Below are positions 52,675 through 61,648 of a stretch of 64,000 bases of DNA, piece by piece. The position numbers and the translations under genes are program-made. Source of the DNA: Actinoplanes sp. SE50/110 (lineage in GTDB: Bacteria > Actinomycetota > Actinomycetes > Mycobacteriales > Micromonosporaceae). Every line of letters begins with the position of its first letter. The first letter of the stretch is position 1. Below the pieces are notes generated by a model. That model was given only the letters and a program-made list of their open reading frames with translations, was not told the origin of the DNA and made no database searches. The stretch lies in the NCBI RefSeq assembly GCF_900119315.1, contig NZ_LT827010.1:1596001-1660000 (forward strand). The letters are read 5' to 3'.

Positions 52675-53773
52675 CCAGTTCTTCGACTCCAAGGTCTACT
52701 ACGGGGCGGTGAAGTACTGGTTCCGCGACGGCGGGATGGTCTACGACTGGCTGAAGCCGGGCACGCCGTACGGCTTCACCTATCCGCCGTTCGCCGGCCT
52801 GGTGATGTCGCCGATGTCGGTGCTGCCGTTCGCCGCCGTGGTGGTGCTCGCCTCGATCGGCACGGTGCTCACCACCGCGCTGCTGGTCTGGTGGCTGGCC
52901 GGGTCGGTGCTACGCCGCACCGGCCACCCGCTGTGGTTCGTCTTCGGGCTGGCCTGCTGTGCCGGGCTGGCTTTCGAACCGGTCCGGGAGACGTTCAGTT
53001 TCGGTCAGGTCAATCTGCTGCTGCTGACCGTGGTGACCGGCGACATGCTGTTCGGGGTCGCCCGCGGCCGCTGGTGGGGTGGCATCGGCATCGGGCTGGC
53101 CACCGCGATCAAGCTGACGCCCGGAGTCTTCATCCTGTATCTGCTGGTGACCCGCCGGTGGAAAGAGGCGGGCACCGCGATCGGCGCGGCCGCCGGGGCG
53201 TCGGTGCTGGCCGGCGCGCTGTTCCCGGATCAGTCCCGGGAGTTCTGGACGTCCGCGCTGTGGGACACCAACCGGGTGGGTTCGCTGCAGTTCCTCTCCA
53301 ACCAGTCGGAGCGCGGCATGATCGCCCGACTGCCGTACGACCAGATCGGCTCGAAGATCTGGCTGGTCTGCGTCCTGATCACGCTGGTCTGGTGGGGGCT
53401 GCGGGTGGCCCGGAACCCGGGTGACGTGGTCGGCGGCCTGGCCCTGACCGGCGTGCTGGGCTGCCTGGTCAGCCCGGTCACCTGGATCCACCACTGCGTG
53501 TGGCTGATCCCGGCGCTGATCCGCTGCCTGGAGCGTGGCTGGTCGGGGGTGGGTCGCGGGCCGGCCTGGCTGGCCACCGCCGCGTACGTGCTGATGACCT
53601 CGCATCTGGCCTGGCTGTGGGAGAACCGGCCGTGGCCGCCGATGGCGATCCTGGGCAGCAACCTCTACGTCCTGTTCAGCCTGGCTCTGCTGATCTGGAC
53701 GCCGATCGGCGCCGGGGTCCCGGCCCCGGATCCGGCTCCGGAGAAGGTGCTGACCGGCGCTGACGGGCGCTGA
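52601..53773 (+). CDS. GT87-family alpha-1,2-mannosyltransferase-like protein
   Basis: A 390-residue GT-C membrane enzyme of the DUF2029/GT87 family (PimE and related mannosyltransferases). Features are the N-terminal loop FFDSKVYYGAVKYWFRDGG with Asp at the catalytic position, YGFTYPPFAGLVMSPMSVLP, FSFGQVNLLLLTVVTGDML, and VSPVTWIHHCVWLIPALIRC. About ten helices are predictable by eye. It overlaps the MptB-like gene by 74 bases, so the two probably act in one lipoglycan or phosphoinositol-mannoside pathway. ATG 52601 is the natural start before the first helix. Confidence 0.85.
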   Translation: MKRIVSLVGSALLAVVLIFTAVHRNQFFDSKVYYGAVKYWFRDGGMVYDWLKPGTPYGFTYPPFAGLVMSPMSVLPFAAVVVLASIGTVLTTALLVWWLAGSVLRRTGHPLWFVFGLACCAGLAFEPVRETFSFGQVNLLLLTVVTGDMLFGVARGRWWGGIGIGLATAIKLTPGVFILYLLVTRRWKEAGTAIGAAAGASVLAGALFPDQSREFWTSALWDTNRVGSLQFLSNQSERGMIARLPYDQIGSKIWLVCVLITLVWWGLRVARNPGDVVGGLALTGVLGCLVSPVTWIHHCVWLIPALIRCLERGWSGVGRGPAWLATAAYVLMTSHLAWLWENRPWPPMAILGSNLYVLFSLALLIWTPIGAGVPAPDPAPEKVLTGADGR

Positions 53774-53818
53774 TCACCGCGTCAGCGGATTGTCAGCGGT
53801 CCCCGGCACGGTGGCCGC

Positions 53819-54760
53819 ATGGGACATGACACCACCACCGCCGTCTACGCCGAGGGCCTGGTGAAACGCTACGGCGACACCACCGCGCTGGCCGGGGTGG
53901 ACCTCGCGGTCCGCACCGGCACCGTGCTGGGGCTGCTCGGCCCGAACGGCGCCGGCAAGACCACCGCGGTCCGGGTACTGGCCACCCTGGTCCGCCCGGA
54001 CGCCGGGCACGCCACGGTGGGCGGCTTCGACGTGGTCCGCCAGGGCCACCAGGTGCGCCGGCTGATCGGCCTGACCGGCCAGTACGCCTCGGTCGACGAG
54101 CAGCTCACCGGTTTCGAGAACCTGCTGATGATCGGCCGCCTGCTCGGGCTCACCCGGCCGGCGGCCCGGGCCCGGGCCGGGCAGCTGCTGGACCGCTTCG
54201 ACCTGGCCGACGCGGCCGGCCGGGCGGCCGGGAAGTACTCCGGTGGCATGCGCCGCCGCCTGGACCTGGCGGCCAGCCTGGTCGGCGAGCCGCGCCTGCT
54301 CTACCTCGACGAGCCGACCACCGGGCTGGACCCGCACAGCCGCAACGAGGTGTGGGACATCGTCCGGGGGCTGGTCGCCGACGGCACCACGGTGCTGCTC
54401 ACCACCCAGTATCTGGAGGAGGCCGACCGGCTGGCCGACGAGATCGTGGTGGTCGGCCACGGCCGGGTGCTCGCCACCGGCACGCCCGAGCAGCTCAAGG
54501 CCCGGACCGGGGCACAGACCGTGACGGTGCGTCCGGCCGACCCGGATGATCTGGAGAAACTGTCCGGCGAGGTGGGCCGGGTCGCGGCCGGGCCGGTCGA
54601 GGTGCGCGGCGATGCGGTGGTCGCGCCGGTCAGCGGCCCGGGGGCGCTGACCGCGCTGGTCCGGAGCCTGGACGACGCCGGCCTCCCGGTGTCCGAGCTG
54701 GCGCTGCGCGGCCCGAGCCTGGACGAGGTCTTCCTGAGCCTGACCGGAGCCGCCGCATGA
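53819..54760 (+). CDS. ABC transporter ATP-binding protein (DrrA type)
   Basis: A 313-residue ATPase of the daunorubicin-resistance DrrA group. Walker A is GPNGAGKTT (41-49), the signature is YSGGM (140-144), Walker B is LLYLDE (160-165), followed by the LLTTQYLEEADRLADE H-loop region, in which Gln replaces the usual switch His, as is common in DrrA. The C-terminal extension (about 225-313) is typical of this group. It is coupled by a 4-base ATGA overlap to its permease. Export of a hydrophobic or antibiotic-like compound is inferred from the family. Confidence 0.93.
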   Translation: MGHDTTTAVYAEGLVKRYGDTTALAGVDLAVRTGTVLGLLGPNGAGKTTAVRVLATLVRPDAGHATVGGFDVVRQGHQVRRLIGLTGQYASVDEQLTGFENLLMIGRLLGLTRPAARARAGQLLDRFDLADAAGRAAGKYSGGMRRRLDLAASLVGEPRLLYLDEPTTGLDPHSRNEVWDIVRGLVADGTTVLLTTQYLEEADRLADEIVVVGHGRVLATGTPEQLKARTGAQTVTVRPADPDDLEKLSGEVGRVAAGPVEVRGDAVVAPVSGPGALTALVRSLDDAGLPVSELALRGPSLDEVFLSLTGAAA

Positions 54761-55518
54761 GCACGACGACCCTGCGCCACACCGCGACGCTGGCCTGGCG
54801 GACGCTGGTGCAGATCCGGCACAACCCGTTCGAGCTGATGGACTTCAGCATCCAGCCGGTGATGTTCCTGCTGCTGTTCACCTATGTCTTCGGCGGGCAG
54901 ATGGCCGGCTCCCCGCAGGAGTACCTGGCTTTCGCGCTGCCCGGGATCATCGCGCAGAACCTGCTCTTCGCCAGCCTGACCACCGGCGTCGGCCTGAACA
55001 CCGACATCAGCAAGGGTGTCTTCGACCGACTGCGGTCACTGCCGATCTCCCGGTTCTCGCCGCTGGCCGGCCGGATCGTGGCCGACGTGATCAAACAGGC
55101 GTGGGCGCTCGCGCTGCTGCTGGGTTTCGGCATGCTGCTGGGTTTCCGGATCACCACCGGCCCGCTGCCGGTGCTCGGCTTCTTCGCCCTGCTGCTCGGC
55201 TTCGCGGTGTCCGTCTCCTGGGTGTCCGTGCTGCTCGCGATGCTGGTCAGCGAACCGGCCCGGGTGCAGATCTTCGGCTTCGTGCTGATCTTCCCGATCA
55301 CGTTCGTGAGCAGCGCGTTCGTCCGCACCGACAGCATGCCGGGCTGGCTGCGCGGCTTCGCGGGGGTGAACCCGACCACGCTCCTGGCCGACGCCGGCCG
55401 CGGCCTGCTCACCGGTGGCCCGGTGGCCGGCCCGGTCACCGGTGCGCTGATCTGGGCCGCCGCGCTCTTCGCGGTCTTCGCCCCCCTCTCCGTCCAGGCC
55501 TTCCGCCGCCGGGTCTAA
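54757..55518 (+). CDS. ABC transporter permease (DrrB type)
   Basis: A 253-residue ABC-2 membrane subunit with six helices. Features are the N-terminal HNPFELMDFSIQPVMFLLLF, FVFGGQMAGSP-like loop (YVFGGQMAGS), GIIAQNLLFASLTTGVGLNTD, and the characteristic GVFDRLRSLPISRFSPL amphipathic segment. It is co-translated with the ATPase (ATGA overlap). Its last 480 or so bases are overlapped on the opposite strand by the open frame of the SARP regulator, which reads convergently. Confidence 0.93.
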   Translation: MSTTTLRHTATLAWRTLVQIRHNPFELMDFSIQPVMFLLLFTYVFGGQMAGSPQEYLAFALPGIIAQNLLFASLTTGVGLNTDISKGVFDRLRSLPISRFSPLAGRIVADVIKQAWALALLLGFGMLLGFRITTGPLPVLGFFALLLGFAVSVSWVSVLLAMLVSEPARVQIFGFVLIFPITFVSSAFVRTDSMPGWLRGFAGVNPTTLLADAGRGLLTGGPVAGPVTGALIWAAALFAVFAPLSVQAFRRRV

Positions 55519-58503
55519 TCCGGCCGCGGCCAGCGCGGTGTCCATGGTGACCGCCGTGGCCCGGCCGAACGCCGCCGCATAGCCCGCGTCGCCCAGTGCG
55601 GCGCGGGCTTCGCCCGCCACGATCACACCCGCATTGACGGTACGGTCGACCGACCCCCGCACCGCGTCAGCGGCACCCAGCAGGAACGCCGCCCGCTCCG
55701 GATCCGCCTCGCGCAGCGCCAGGTCGGCCCACCCGGCGAGCACCTGGGCGATCATCGGCGAATCCCGGGTGCGCACCGCGATCCGCAGCGCGGTCTCGTG
55801 CTCGGCCCGCGCCTCGGCGAGCCGGCCGGCGGTCGCCTCGATCAGCCCCCGGGTGCTGTGCGTCATCGCCCGGAACTGCGGCGCCAGCGTCGAACCGGCG
55901 ATCAGTGCCACGGTCCGGTCCACCTGCTCGCGCGCCTCGTCCAGCCGGCCCTCCTCGCGGGCGAGCGTCGCGGACACGTGGTGCACCGACGCCATCACCT
56001 CCGGAATGCCGAGGTCGGCGGCGTACTCCCGGGCCTCGTCCAACGCCCGGTACGCCTGCTCCCGCTGCCCGTGCAGCCACAGCTGATAGGCCAGCTTGGC
56101 GCCCATCTGCGGGACGTCCTCCCGGATCCCGACCTCCCGCAGCAGCTCGACCGCCTCCCGCTGCCAGCCGACCGCCTGCGCGAAGTCGCCGCGTGCTGCG
56201 GTCAGGTCGGCCAGTGCGCTCAGCGTGAACCCGATACCCCAGCGGTCGCCGACCGCCCGGAACCCGGCCAGCGACGCCCGCAGGTCCGCCTCGGCGACCT
56301 CGGCCGGCTCCCCGAAATTCAGCCGCACCTGCCCGACGATCATCCGGGCGACCGCGCGCAGCCACGGATCCGGGTCGTCGACGATCGTCGCGGCGGCCTG
56401 CTCCGCATCCGCCCGCCGGGTCCCGTACAGCGCCGCGACCAGCCCCAGCATCCGCAGCCCCGGATGGCTGCCCGGATGCGGGTCGGCCAGCTCCAGCGCC
56501 CGGTTGAAAGATGCCTTCACCTCGGCGAACGCCATCGGGCCCTCGACCCCGTTGAGCGCCGCCAGGGTGTACGCCAGGGCCAGCTCCTGCCGGTCCGCCG
56601 GGCCGTCCAGGGCCAGCGCCGCCAGGCACAGCGTGGAACCCTCGGTCCGGTGCCCGCACAGCCACCAGTACCAGCCCAGGTTCGCCACCAGGGCGACCGC
56701 GGTGGCCCGGTCGCCGGCCGCCAGCGCGGCCCGCAGCGAGGCGTGCAGATTGTCGTGCTCGGCCCGCAGCCGGGCCATCCAGACCAGCTGCTCGGCCCGC
56801 CGCAGATGCGGCTCCGCCGCCCGGGCCAGCGCCAGCAGATGATCGGCGATGGACCGGCGCGACGACTCGGTCTCGCCGGCCTCGGCGAGCCGCTCCAGGC
56901 CGTACTCCCGAATCGTCTCCAACATCCGGTAGCGCCCGTCCGGCTCCAGGATCAGCAGCGACTTGTCCACCAGCGCGCTGACCACGTCCAGGTCGGCACC
57001 GCAAACCCGCTCGACGCCCGCCAGGTCGGCGCCGCCGGGCAGCGCGGCCACCCGCCGCCACAGCCGGCGCTCCGGCTCGGACAGCAGCTCCCAGCTCCAG
57101 TCGACCACCGCCCGCAGCGTCCGATGACGCGGCAGCGCGGCCCGGTTACCGCCGGTCAGCAGCCGGAACCGGTCGGTCAGCCGGTCCGCCAGCATCGCCG
57201 GCGGCAGCGTCCGCAGCCGGGCCGCGGCCAGCTCGATCGCCAGCGGCATCCCGTCCAGGGCCCGGCAGATCCGCACCACGCTCGCCACGTTCCCGTCGGT
57301 CAGCGCGAACCCGGTCGCCCGGTCCAGCAGCAGCCGCACACTCGGAAAGCCGGCCGCGGTGGTGGCGTCCGACCCGGCCGGCGGCAACGGCAGCGGCTCC
57401 ACCGGATGGATGCCCTCGCCCGGGATCCCGAGCGGCTCCCGGCTCGTCGCCAGTAGCCGCAACCCGGGCGCGGCCCGCAGCAGCGCCGCGGCGACCTCGG
57501 CGGCGGCCTCGATCAGATGCTCACAGTTGTCCACGATCAGCAGCAGCTCCCGGCCGGCCACCGCGTCCCGCAACCGGGTCAGCGGATCACGGCCCGGCTG
57601 CTCCCGCAGGCCCAGGGCGGTCAGGACGGCCTGCGGCAGCTCCGCGGCGTCCCGTACCGGCGCAAGCTCCACCAGCCACGACGCACCCGGCAGCCGGCCG
57701 CCCACCTCGACCGACAGCCGCGTCTTCCCGCTGCCGCCCGGCCCGGTCAGCGTGACCAGCCGATGCGTGCCGATCAGCGCGACCACCCGCCGGACGTCGG
57801 TCTCCCGGCCGACGAAGGTGCTCAGCTCGGCCGGCAGATTCCCGCGCGGGCCCGGCCGCTCCTGGCGGAGCAACTCCCGGTGCAGCGCGGTCAACTCGGC
57901 GGACGGGTCGGTGCCCAGCTGCTCACGGAGCCGGACCCGGATCCGCTCGAACGCGTCCAGCGCCCGCCCCGGACTCCCGGCCCGACGCAAAGCCCGGATC
58001 AGCAGCGCGGCCAGCGGCTCGTCCAGCGGGTGCGCGGCGACCAGGGCCTCCAGCTCGGCGACCACGTCGCGGTGCGCCATCTCGGCCGCCAGCCAGGCCT
58101 TCTGCGCGCGCAGCCGGACCTCCTCCAGATGGACGTCGGGAACCTCCAGCTCCCCGCGCCACATCCGCAGTGCCGCCCCCGGATCCCGGTCGGCGCACGC
58201 CAGGAAACGCAGCGCGTCCACCCGCCCCGGATCCAGCACCAGCCGGTAGCCGGTCGCCGTCGCCTCGATCCGCAACCCCGGCGCCGCCCGCCGCAACCGC
58301 GACACCAGCGCCTGCACCGCGTTCCCCGCGCCGGCCGGCGGCGCCGCACCCCACAGACCGTCGACCAGCCGGCCCGTGGAGACGCTGCGCCCCGCGTCAC
58401 GAGCGAGAAGAATCAGCAGCGTCCGCAGTCGGACGCCACCGATCGGCACCGGCGCACCGTCATCGGCGCGCAGCTCCAGCGGGCCCAGCACCCCGATGTC
58501 CAC
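55036..58503 (-). CDS. AfsR/SARP-family regulator with BTAD, NB-ARC and TPR domains
   Basis: A large transcriptional activator. Residues 1-92 form an OmpR-type winged helix (VDIGVLGPLELRADDGAPV...), about 95-215 a BTAD helical domain, and 225-560 an NB-ARC/STAND ATPase with Walker A GPGGSGKT (254-261) and LLIVDNCEHL; the rest is TPR-like repeats. Homologs drive antibiotic or secondary-metabolite genes. GTG 58503 starts exactly at the winged helix; the frame is open upstream. Family similarity ends near position 55520 (about residue 995). The frame then runs another 160 residues, Glu/Gln/Arg-rich, antisense to drrB before stopping, so the true C-terminus is uncertain and a lost stop codon is likely. 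Confidence 0.85.
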   Translation of the reverse strand: MDIGVLGPLELRADDGAPVPIGGVRLRTLLILLARDAGRSVSTGRLVDGLWGAAPPAGAGNAVQALVSRLRRAAPGLRIEATATGYRLVLDPGRVDALRFLACADRDPGAALRMWRGELEVPDVHLEEVRLRAQKAWLAAEMAHRDVVAELEALVAAHPLDEPLAALLIRALRRAGSPGRALDAFERIRVRLREQLGTDPSAELTALHRELLRQERPGPRGNLPAELSTFVGRETDVRRVVALIGTHRLVTLTGPGGSGKTRLSVEVGGRLPGASWLVELAPVRDAAELPQAVLTALGLREQPGRDPLTRLRDAVAGRELLLIVDNCEHLIEAAAEVAAALLRAAPGLRLLATSREPLGIPGEGIHPVEPLPLPPAGSDATTAAGFPSVRLLLDRATGFALTDGNVASVVRICRALDGMPLAIELAAARLRTLPPAMLADRLTDRFRLLTGGNRAALPRHRTLRAVVDWSWELLSEPERRLWRRVAALPGGADLAGVERVCGADLDVVSALVDKSLLILEPDGRYRMLETIREYGLERLAEAGETESSRRSIADHLLALARAAEPHLRRAEQLVWMARLRAEHDNLHASLRAALAAGDRATAVALVANLGWYWWLCGHRTEGSTLCLAALALDGPADRQELALAYTLAALNGVEGPMAFAEVKASFNRALELADPHPGSHPGLRMLGLVAALYGTRRADAEQAAATIVDDPDPWLRAVARMIVGQVRLNFGEPAEVAEADLRASLAGFRAVGDRWGIGFTLSALADLTAARGDFAQAVGWQREAVELLREVGIREDVPQMGAKLAYQLWLHGQREQAYRALDEAREYAADLGIPEVMASVHHVSATLAREEGRLDEAREQVDRTVALIAGSTLAPQFRAMTHSTRGLIEATAGRLAEARAEHETALRIAVRTRDSPMIAQVLAGWADLALREADPERAAFLLGAADAVRGSVDRTVNAGVIVAGEARAALGDAGYAAAFGRATAVTMDTALAAAGLDPAAEGLDGEGGEDREERGGPDQRTGDRAGHRATGEQAAAGVGQERGRVHPREAAQPARHAVGADERAAHERDREDQHEAEDLHPGRFADQHREQHGHPGDGHREAEQQGEEAEHRQRAGGDPETQQHAETQQQRERPRLFDHVGHDPAGQRREPGDRQ

Positions 58504-58820
58504 GCGTCGATTCTGCCTCGCCGACCGCACCCGCGGTTCCGCATCGTCCCGCTGGCCGCTCGGCCCATGGTCCACTGTGGCGCAGCGCTCGATGGGTCCT
58601 TCGGCGAGCGTCTCCTTGCTTGACGCCCCGCACGTCAACCGTCGAGAGGAGTAGGCGTTCGATGGCGGCTTCGCGACTTCATAGCGTGCGGGCGAGAGCA
58701 GGGATTGATATCAGCCCCTTTGCGCCCCCTTTCAGGATATCGAAGGTGTCATGGAGTGCTTCTACGCTCGACGCGTGGTAGACCTTGAACCTCACGCGAC
58801 TTCTCAGAGAAGGTCGGCGA
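58504..58820. other. Divergent intergenic region between SARP and SIR2-STAND genes
   Basis: The 317 bases start host-like and become less GC-rich toward the SIR2 gene. GATATC occurs at 58710 and GGATATCG near 58736, flanking a C/T-rich stretch, but no clear palindromic operator or RNA structure is evident. It must hold both promoters; no convincing -35/-10 pair could be chosen. Confidence 0.4.
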
Positions 58821-61136
58821 ATGGACATCGAGAACTCTGCCTCATTCGAGGTGGCTCTGCAGGCCGGTATACACCTGATGCTGGGAGCCGGCTTCAGCGT
58901 GCTGGCGAAGGACAAGCAGGGAAGGTCTCTTCCTGTCGGCGGGAAGCTCGGCGACGAATTGCGTCAAGAATTCGGCGTGGATCCTGGATGCAAGCTGACC
59001 CTGCCGCAGCTTTACACCATTCTGGCGGCGAAGGATCGGGACGCCGCCGACGAATATCTCCGGAATCGTTTCACGGTCGGCTGGTTTGATCCGCGCTACA
59101 CCTCTGTGGCGCGCCTTAACGTTTCGATGATTTTTACCACAAATATCGACGACCTGCCATGGAAGATCTATGAAGGCAGCCAGACGAAATATCTCAATGA
59201 CGTCGTGATGCGTGGGCCACAGTTTAAGGATGGATCGGCGGTTGACTATGCCCCTCTCCATGGTTCCGTACTCGACGATACGCGAGCATTTCGCTTCACG
59301 AGCATAGAGGTGGCCAGCAGCTTCTCGTCGGATCCTACGCTCTGGCAGACCTTTCGACGTCGGCTGTCGGCGGGCCCGACACTGTTTTGGGGATACTCTC
59401 TGCAGGACGCGGCGGCTCTTGAATCCCTGCAGACCACGGGTCAGGGCGGAAGAGCCGTAGGGAACAATTGGATTACGGTCAGGCCGTCCGACCGAGACGA
59501 CCCCCTTGTCGAGTATCTTCGCGCTCTACGTTTTCAGATCATCTTCGCTGAAACTGAAGAAATGATCGAATATTTCGATGGTTTGGTTCCGGCGGCACCG
59601 TCGGAAGGCGCGGATGACATCATCGACTCGCTGAGGCAATATTTGGTTCCAAGGCCTAGTAGGGTGCCTCAGCGCCCCGTAGTGGAATTCTATTCCGGTG
59701 CGGCGCCGGCATGGAGTGACATATTTCGCCCAGACGTTCCGAAATTGGAACAGTATCGAGTGGCGGAGAATGCGCTGAACAGCAAAAAGGACGTAATCGT
59801 CACTGGAATTCCGGCGAGCGGGAAAACGACGCTCTTGATGCAACTCGCGGCGGCGAATGTAGGTCCTGGCGTTACTTTCATGCCAGGCTCCATGACCAGA
59901 GAGGCTGCGGACCGACTTCAACGGGTTCTGCAGGGGAACGAAGCGACTGTGGTACTCGATCGCTTCTGTGACGACGTCGAGGCATGGAATCTGCTCCGAG
60001 CGGCGCCGAATATTACGCTCCTCGCCGCTGATCGTGACTATAACATCGGGACCGTGATCCACCGTATCGATCGGTCTGGTGTGGAATTCGTTTCCCTGTC
60101 TGAAATCAGTGAACTGGATCAGGGCACCATCCGAGCCGCCATACCTGCGGCCGTGCGGACCCCGAAGATGGTTAGGCCGCCGGTTACCGCGGGCGAGGTG
60201 AGCATACTGGACTTCAACCTTGCGAATACTACCTCGAAGAGTCTAGAATCGCGCCTTGTAGAGGCCATCAAGCAGTTCCAGGAAGATGATCCGGTCTCTG
60301 CCGAGATGCTTATCTTGATCGCATACGTTCATGCATGCGGAACCGTGTTGTCAATGGACATGGCACTCGCCTATTGGCGTGATAAATCCGCTCAATACAG
60401 AGACATATTAACACTCATCGAAAAAGTCGGAAAGCTCCTCAATGAGTATGAGGGCGACCTGGCGGAAGATGATGGGCAGGATTACTTTGCGGCGCGGTCC
60501 ATTGTGGTGGCAGAGGCGGCCCTGAATGCCGCAAGGACGTCCATCCTGCGCAAGGTGCTGACAACCTTTCATTCGAACCTCGCCACTACCCGAATCTGCC
60601 GTTTCGACATCTTTCGCAGACGTGGATACAGTCATCGGATCATTGGGCGTGCGTTTCAGCGGACGCAGGACGCGATCCAATTCTACGACCTCCTCCTGGA
60701 TAAGGATGCAAATCCATACCTTCTTCAGCAGAAGGCGCTACTGCTCAGCGAAAGGAGTCTCTACACGGAATCTTTCGTGGCTATTGATCAGGCGCTCGCG
60801 ATGAGCCCCAAGAAGAATTGGCGCATCGAAGCCACGCATGCAGAACTTCTCTTCGATGCCAATATAAATCTGGCAGCCGAGAGTTCGGACGCTCGAAGGC
60901 AGGCCGACCGTGCTATGGATATGCTGCGTAGGTGTTACCTCTCGGATAGGCGGAGATCCTTGCACGCCTTCAGTTACAGCCGCCGCGCGCTGAAGTATTT
61001 CGGTCAGTTCGGAGACGAACAGGCGAGAACGTATCTGGAGCAAGCCGAAGAGTGGCTGAGGGTGGTGCAGGTCAACGAGCCATACATGACATCCACCAAA
61101 TACCTGCTGGGTGACGTGAGGCGGGAGCTTTCCTGA
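58821..61136 (+). CDS. SIR2-like / P-loop NTPase (STAND-type) protein, candidate antiphage defence gene
   Basis: A 771-residue protein with codon usage visibly less GC-rich than its neighbours. Residues about 10-260 are SIR2-like: LGAGFSVLA (21-29, NAD loop), TTNIDD (106-111, catalytic-type Asn108), LHGSV (146-150, His147), and WGYSLQDAAAL (190-200, the G-x-S-x2-D seen in defence SIR2s). Residues 310-480 form a P-loop NTPase with Walker A TGIPASGKTTLL (328-339) and Walker B VVLDRF (377-382). The rest is helical, TPR-like at 640-760. This SIR2-NTPase-repeat order matches Avs5 and other STAND sensors that deplete NAD on infection; the phage-defence role is inferred. ATG 58821 has a GAAGG site; 58785 is an in-frame alternative. 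It stands alone. Confidence 0.8.
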   Translation: MDIENSASFEVALQAGIHLMLGAGFSVLAKDKQGRSLPVGGKLGDELRQEFGVDPGCKLTLPQLYTILAAKDRDAADEYLRNRFTVGWFDPRYTSVARLNVSMIFTTNIDDLPWKIYEGSQTKYLNDVVMRGPQFKDGSAVDYAPLHGSVLDDTRAFRFTSIEVASSFSSDPTLWQTFRRRLSAGPTLFWGYSLQDAAALESLQTTGQGGRAVGNNWITVRPSDRDDPLVEYLRALRFQIIFAETEEMIEYFDGLVPAAPSEGADDIIDSLRQYLVPRPSRVPQRPVVEFYSGAAPAWSDIFRPDVPKLEQYRVAENALNSKKDVIVTGIPASGKTTLLMQLAAANVGPGVTFMPGSMTREAADRLQRVLQGNEATVVLDRFCDDVEAWNLLRAAPNITLLAADRDYNIGTVIHRIDRSGVEFVSLSEISELDQGTIRAAIPAAVRTPKMVRPPVTAGEVSILDFNLANTTSKSLESRLVEAIKQFQEDDPVSAEMLILIAYVHACGTVLSMDMALAYWRDKSAQYRDILTLIEKVGKLLNEYEGDLAEDDGQDYFAARSIVVAEAALNAARTSILRKVLTTFHSNLATTRICRFDIFRRRGYSHRIIGRAFQRTQDAIQFYDLLLDKDANPYLLQQKALLLSERSLYTESFVAIDQALAMSPKKNWRIEATHAELLFDANINLAAESSDARRQADRAMDMLRRCYLSDRRRSLHAFSYSRRALKYFGQFGDEQARTYLEQAEEWLRVVQVNEPYMTSTKYLLGDVRRELS

Positions 61137-61648
61137 TAGCTGTAGGTCTTTGAGGACCTGTGGAGGAACAGACTGTCGAATCATGAACGGCGGCGATATT
61201 GCGGTGTTGGCGTTCATTCATCCTCGTCAGGCCACAGCCAGAGCGAGTGGCAGCTCGCGTAACGGTCACGTGCCGAGCCGGTGGCTCGAGCTCGACGACG
61301 GGCAGCGTGGTTGCTTACCGAGGGTGCGGTGAGCTGCCCCGGATCGCTGACGAGGGTTGCGGTGACCACCCGCGGGTGTAGCGCCGGAGGGCTTCGCGGT
61401 CTGGACGCGTAGCGGCCAGCGGAGCCCGGAGGTGCCCTCGGCGGGAGCGGCGATCTGATATCGGCCGCAGCGCACGACATCGGTTTCCGGATCTTGATCT
61501 TTGCCGTAACCCCGACACCGGGGATCCTGGATGGCGGCCGTCCACCGGGAAGAGAGATACCGGCCGCCACCGCCAACAAGGATGGCGGTCGCCACCGGAC
61601 AGAGAGAAGCGGCCACCCCCGGACCGGGAGTGGCCACTTCAGCAAGCG
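61137..61648. other. 512-base intergenic region downstream of the SIR2-STAND gene
   Basis: It holds a short hairpin (AGGTC at 61144-61148 with GACCT at 61155-61159) just after the SIR2 stop, likely its terminator, then a stretch with no convincing gene, and two imperfect direct repeats near glnA1 (listed separately). Composition returns to host-like GC toward the right. No attachment-site repeats flanking the SIR2 gene were found by eye. Confidence 0.45.
61529..61617. repeat. Two imperfect direct repeats next to glnA1
   Basis: GGATGGCGG...CCACCGG...AGAGAGA...CGGCC(GC)CACC occurs at 61529-61572 and 61580-61617 with small insertions. It lies 30 bases past the glnA1 stop, and each copy can fold on itself, so it may act as the terminator. 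Confidence 0.55.
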
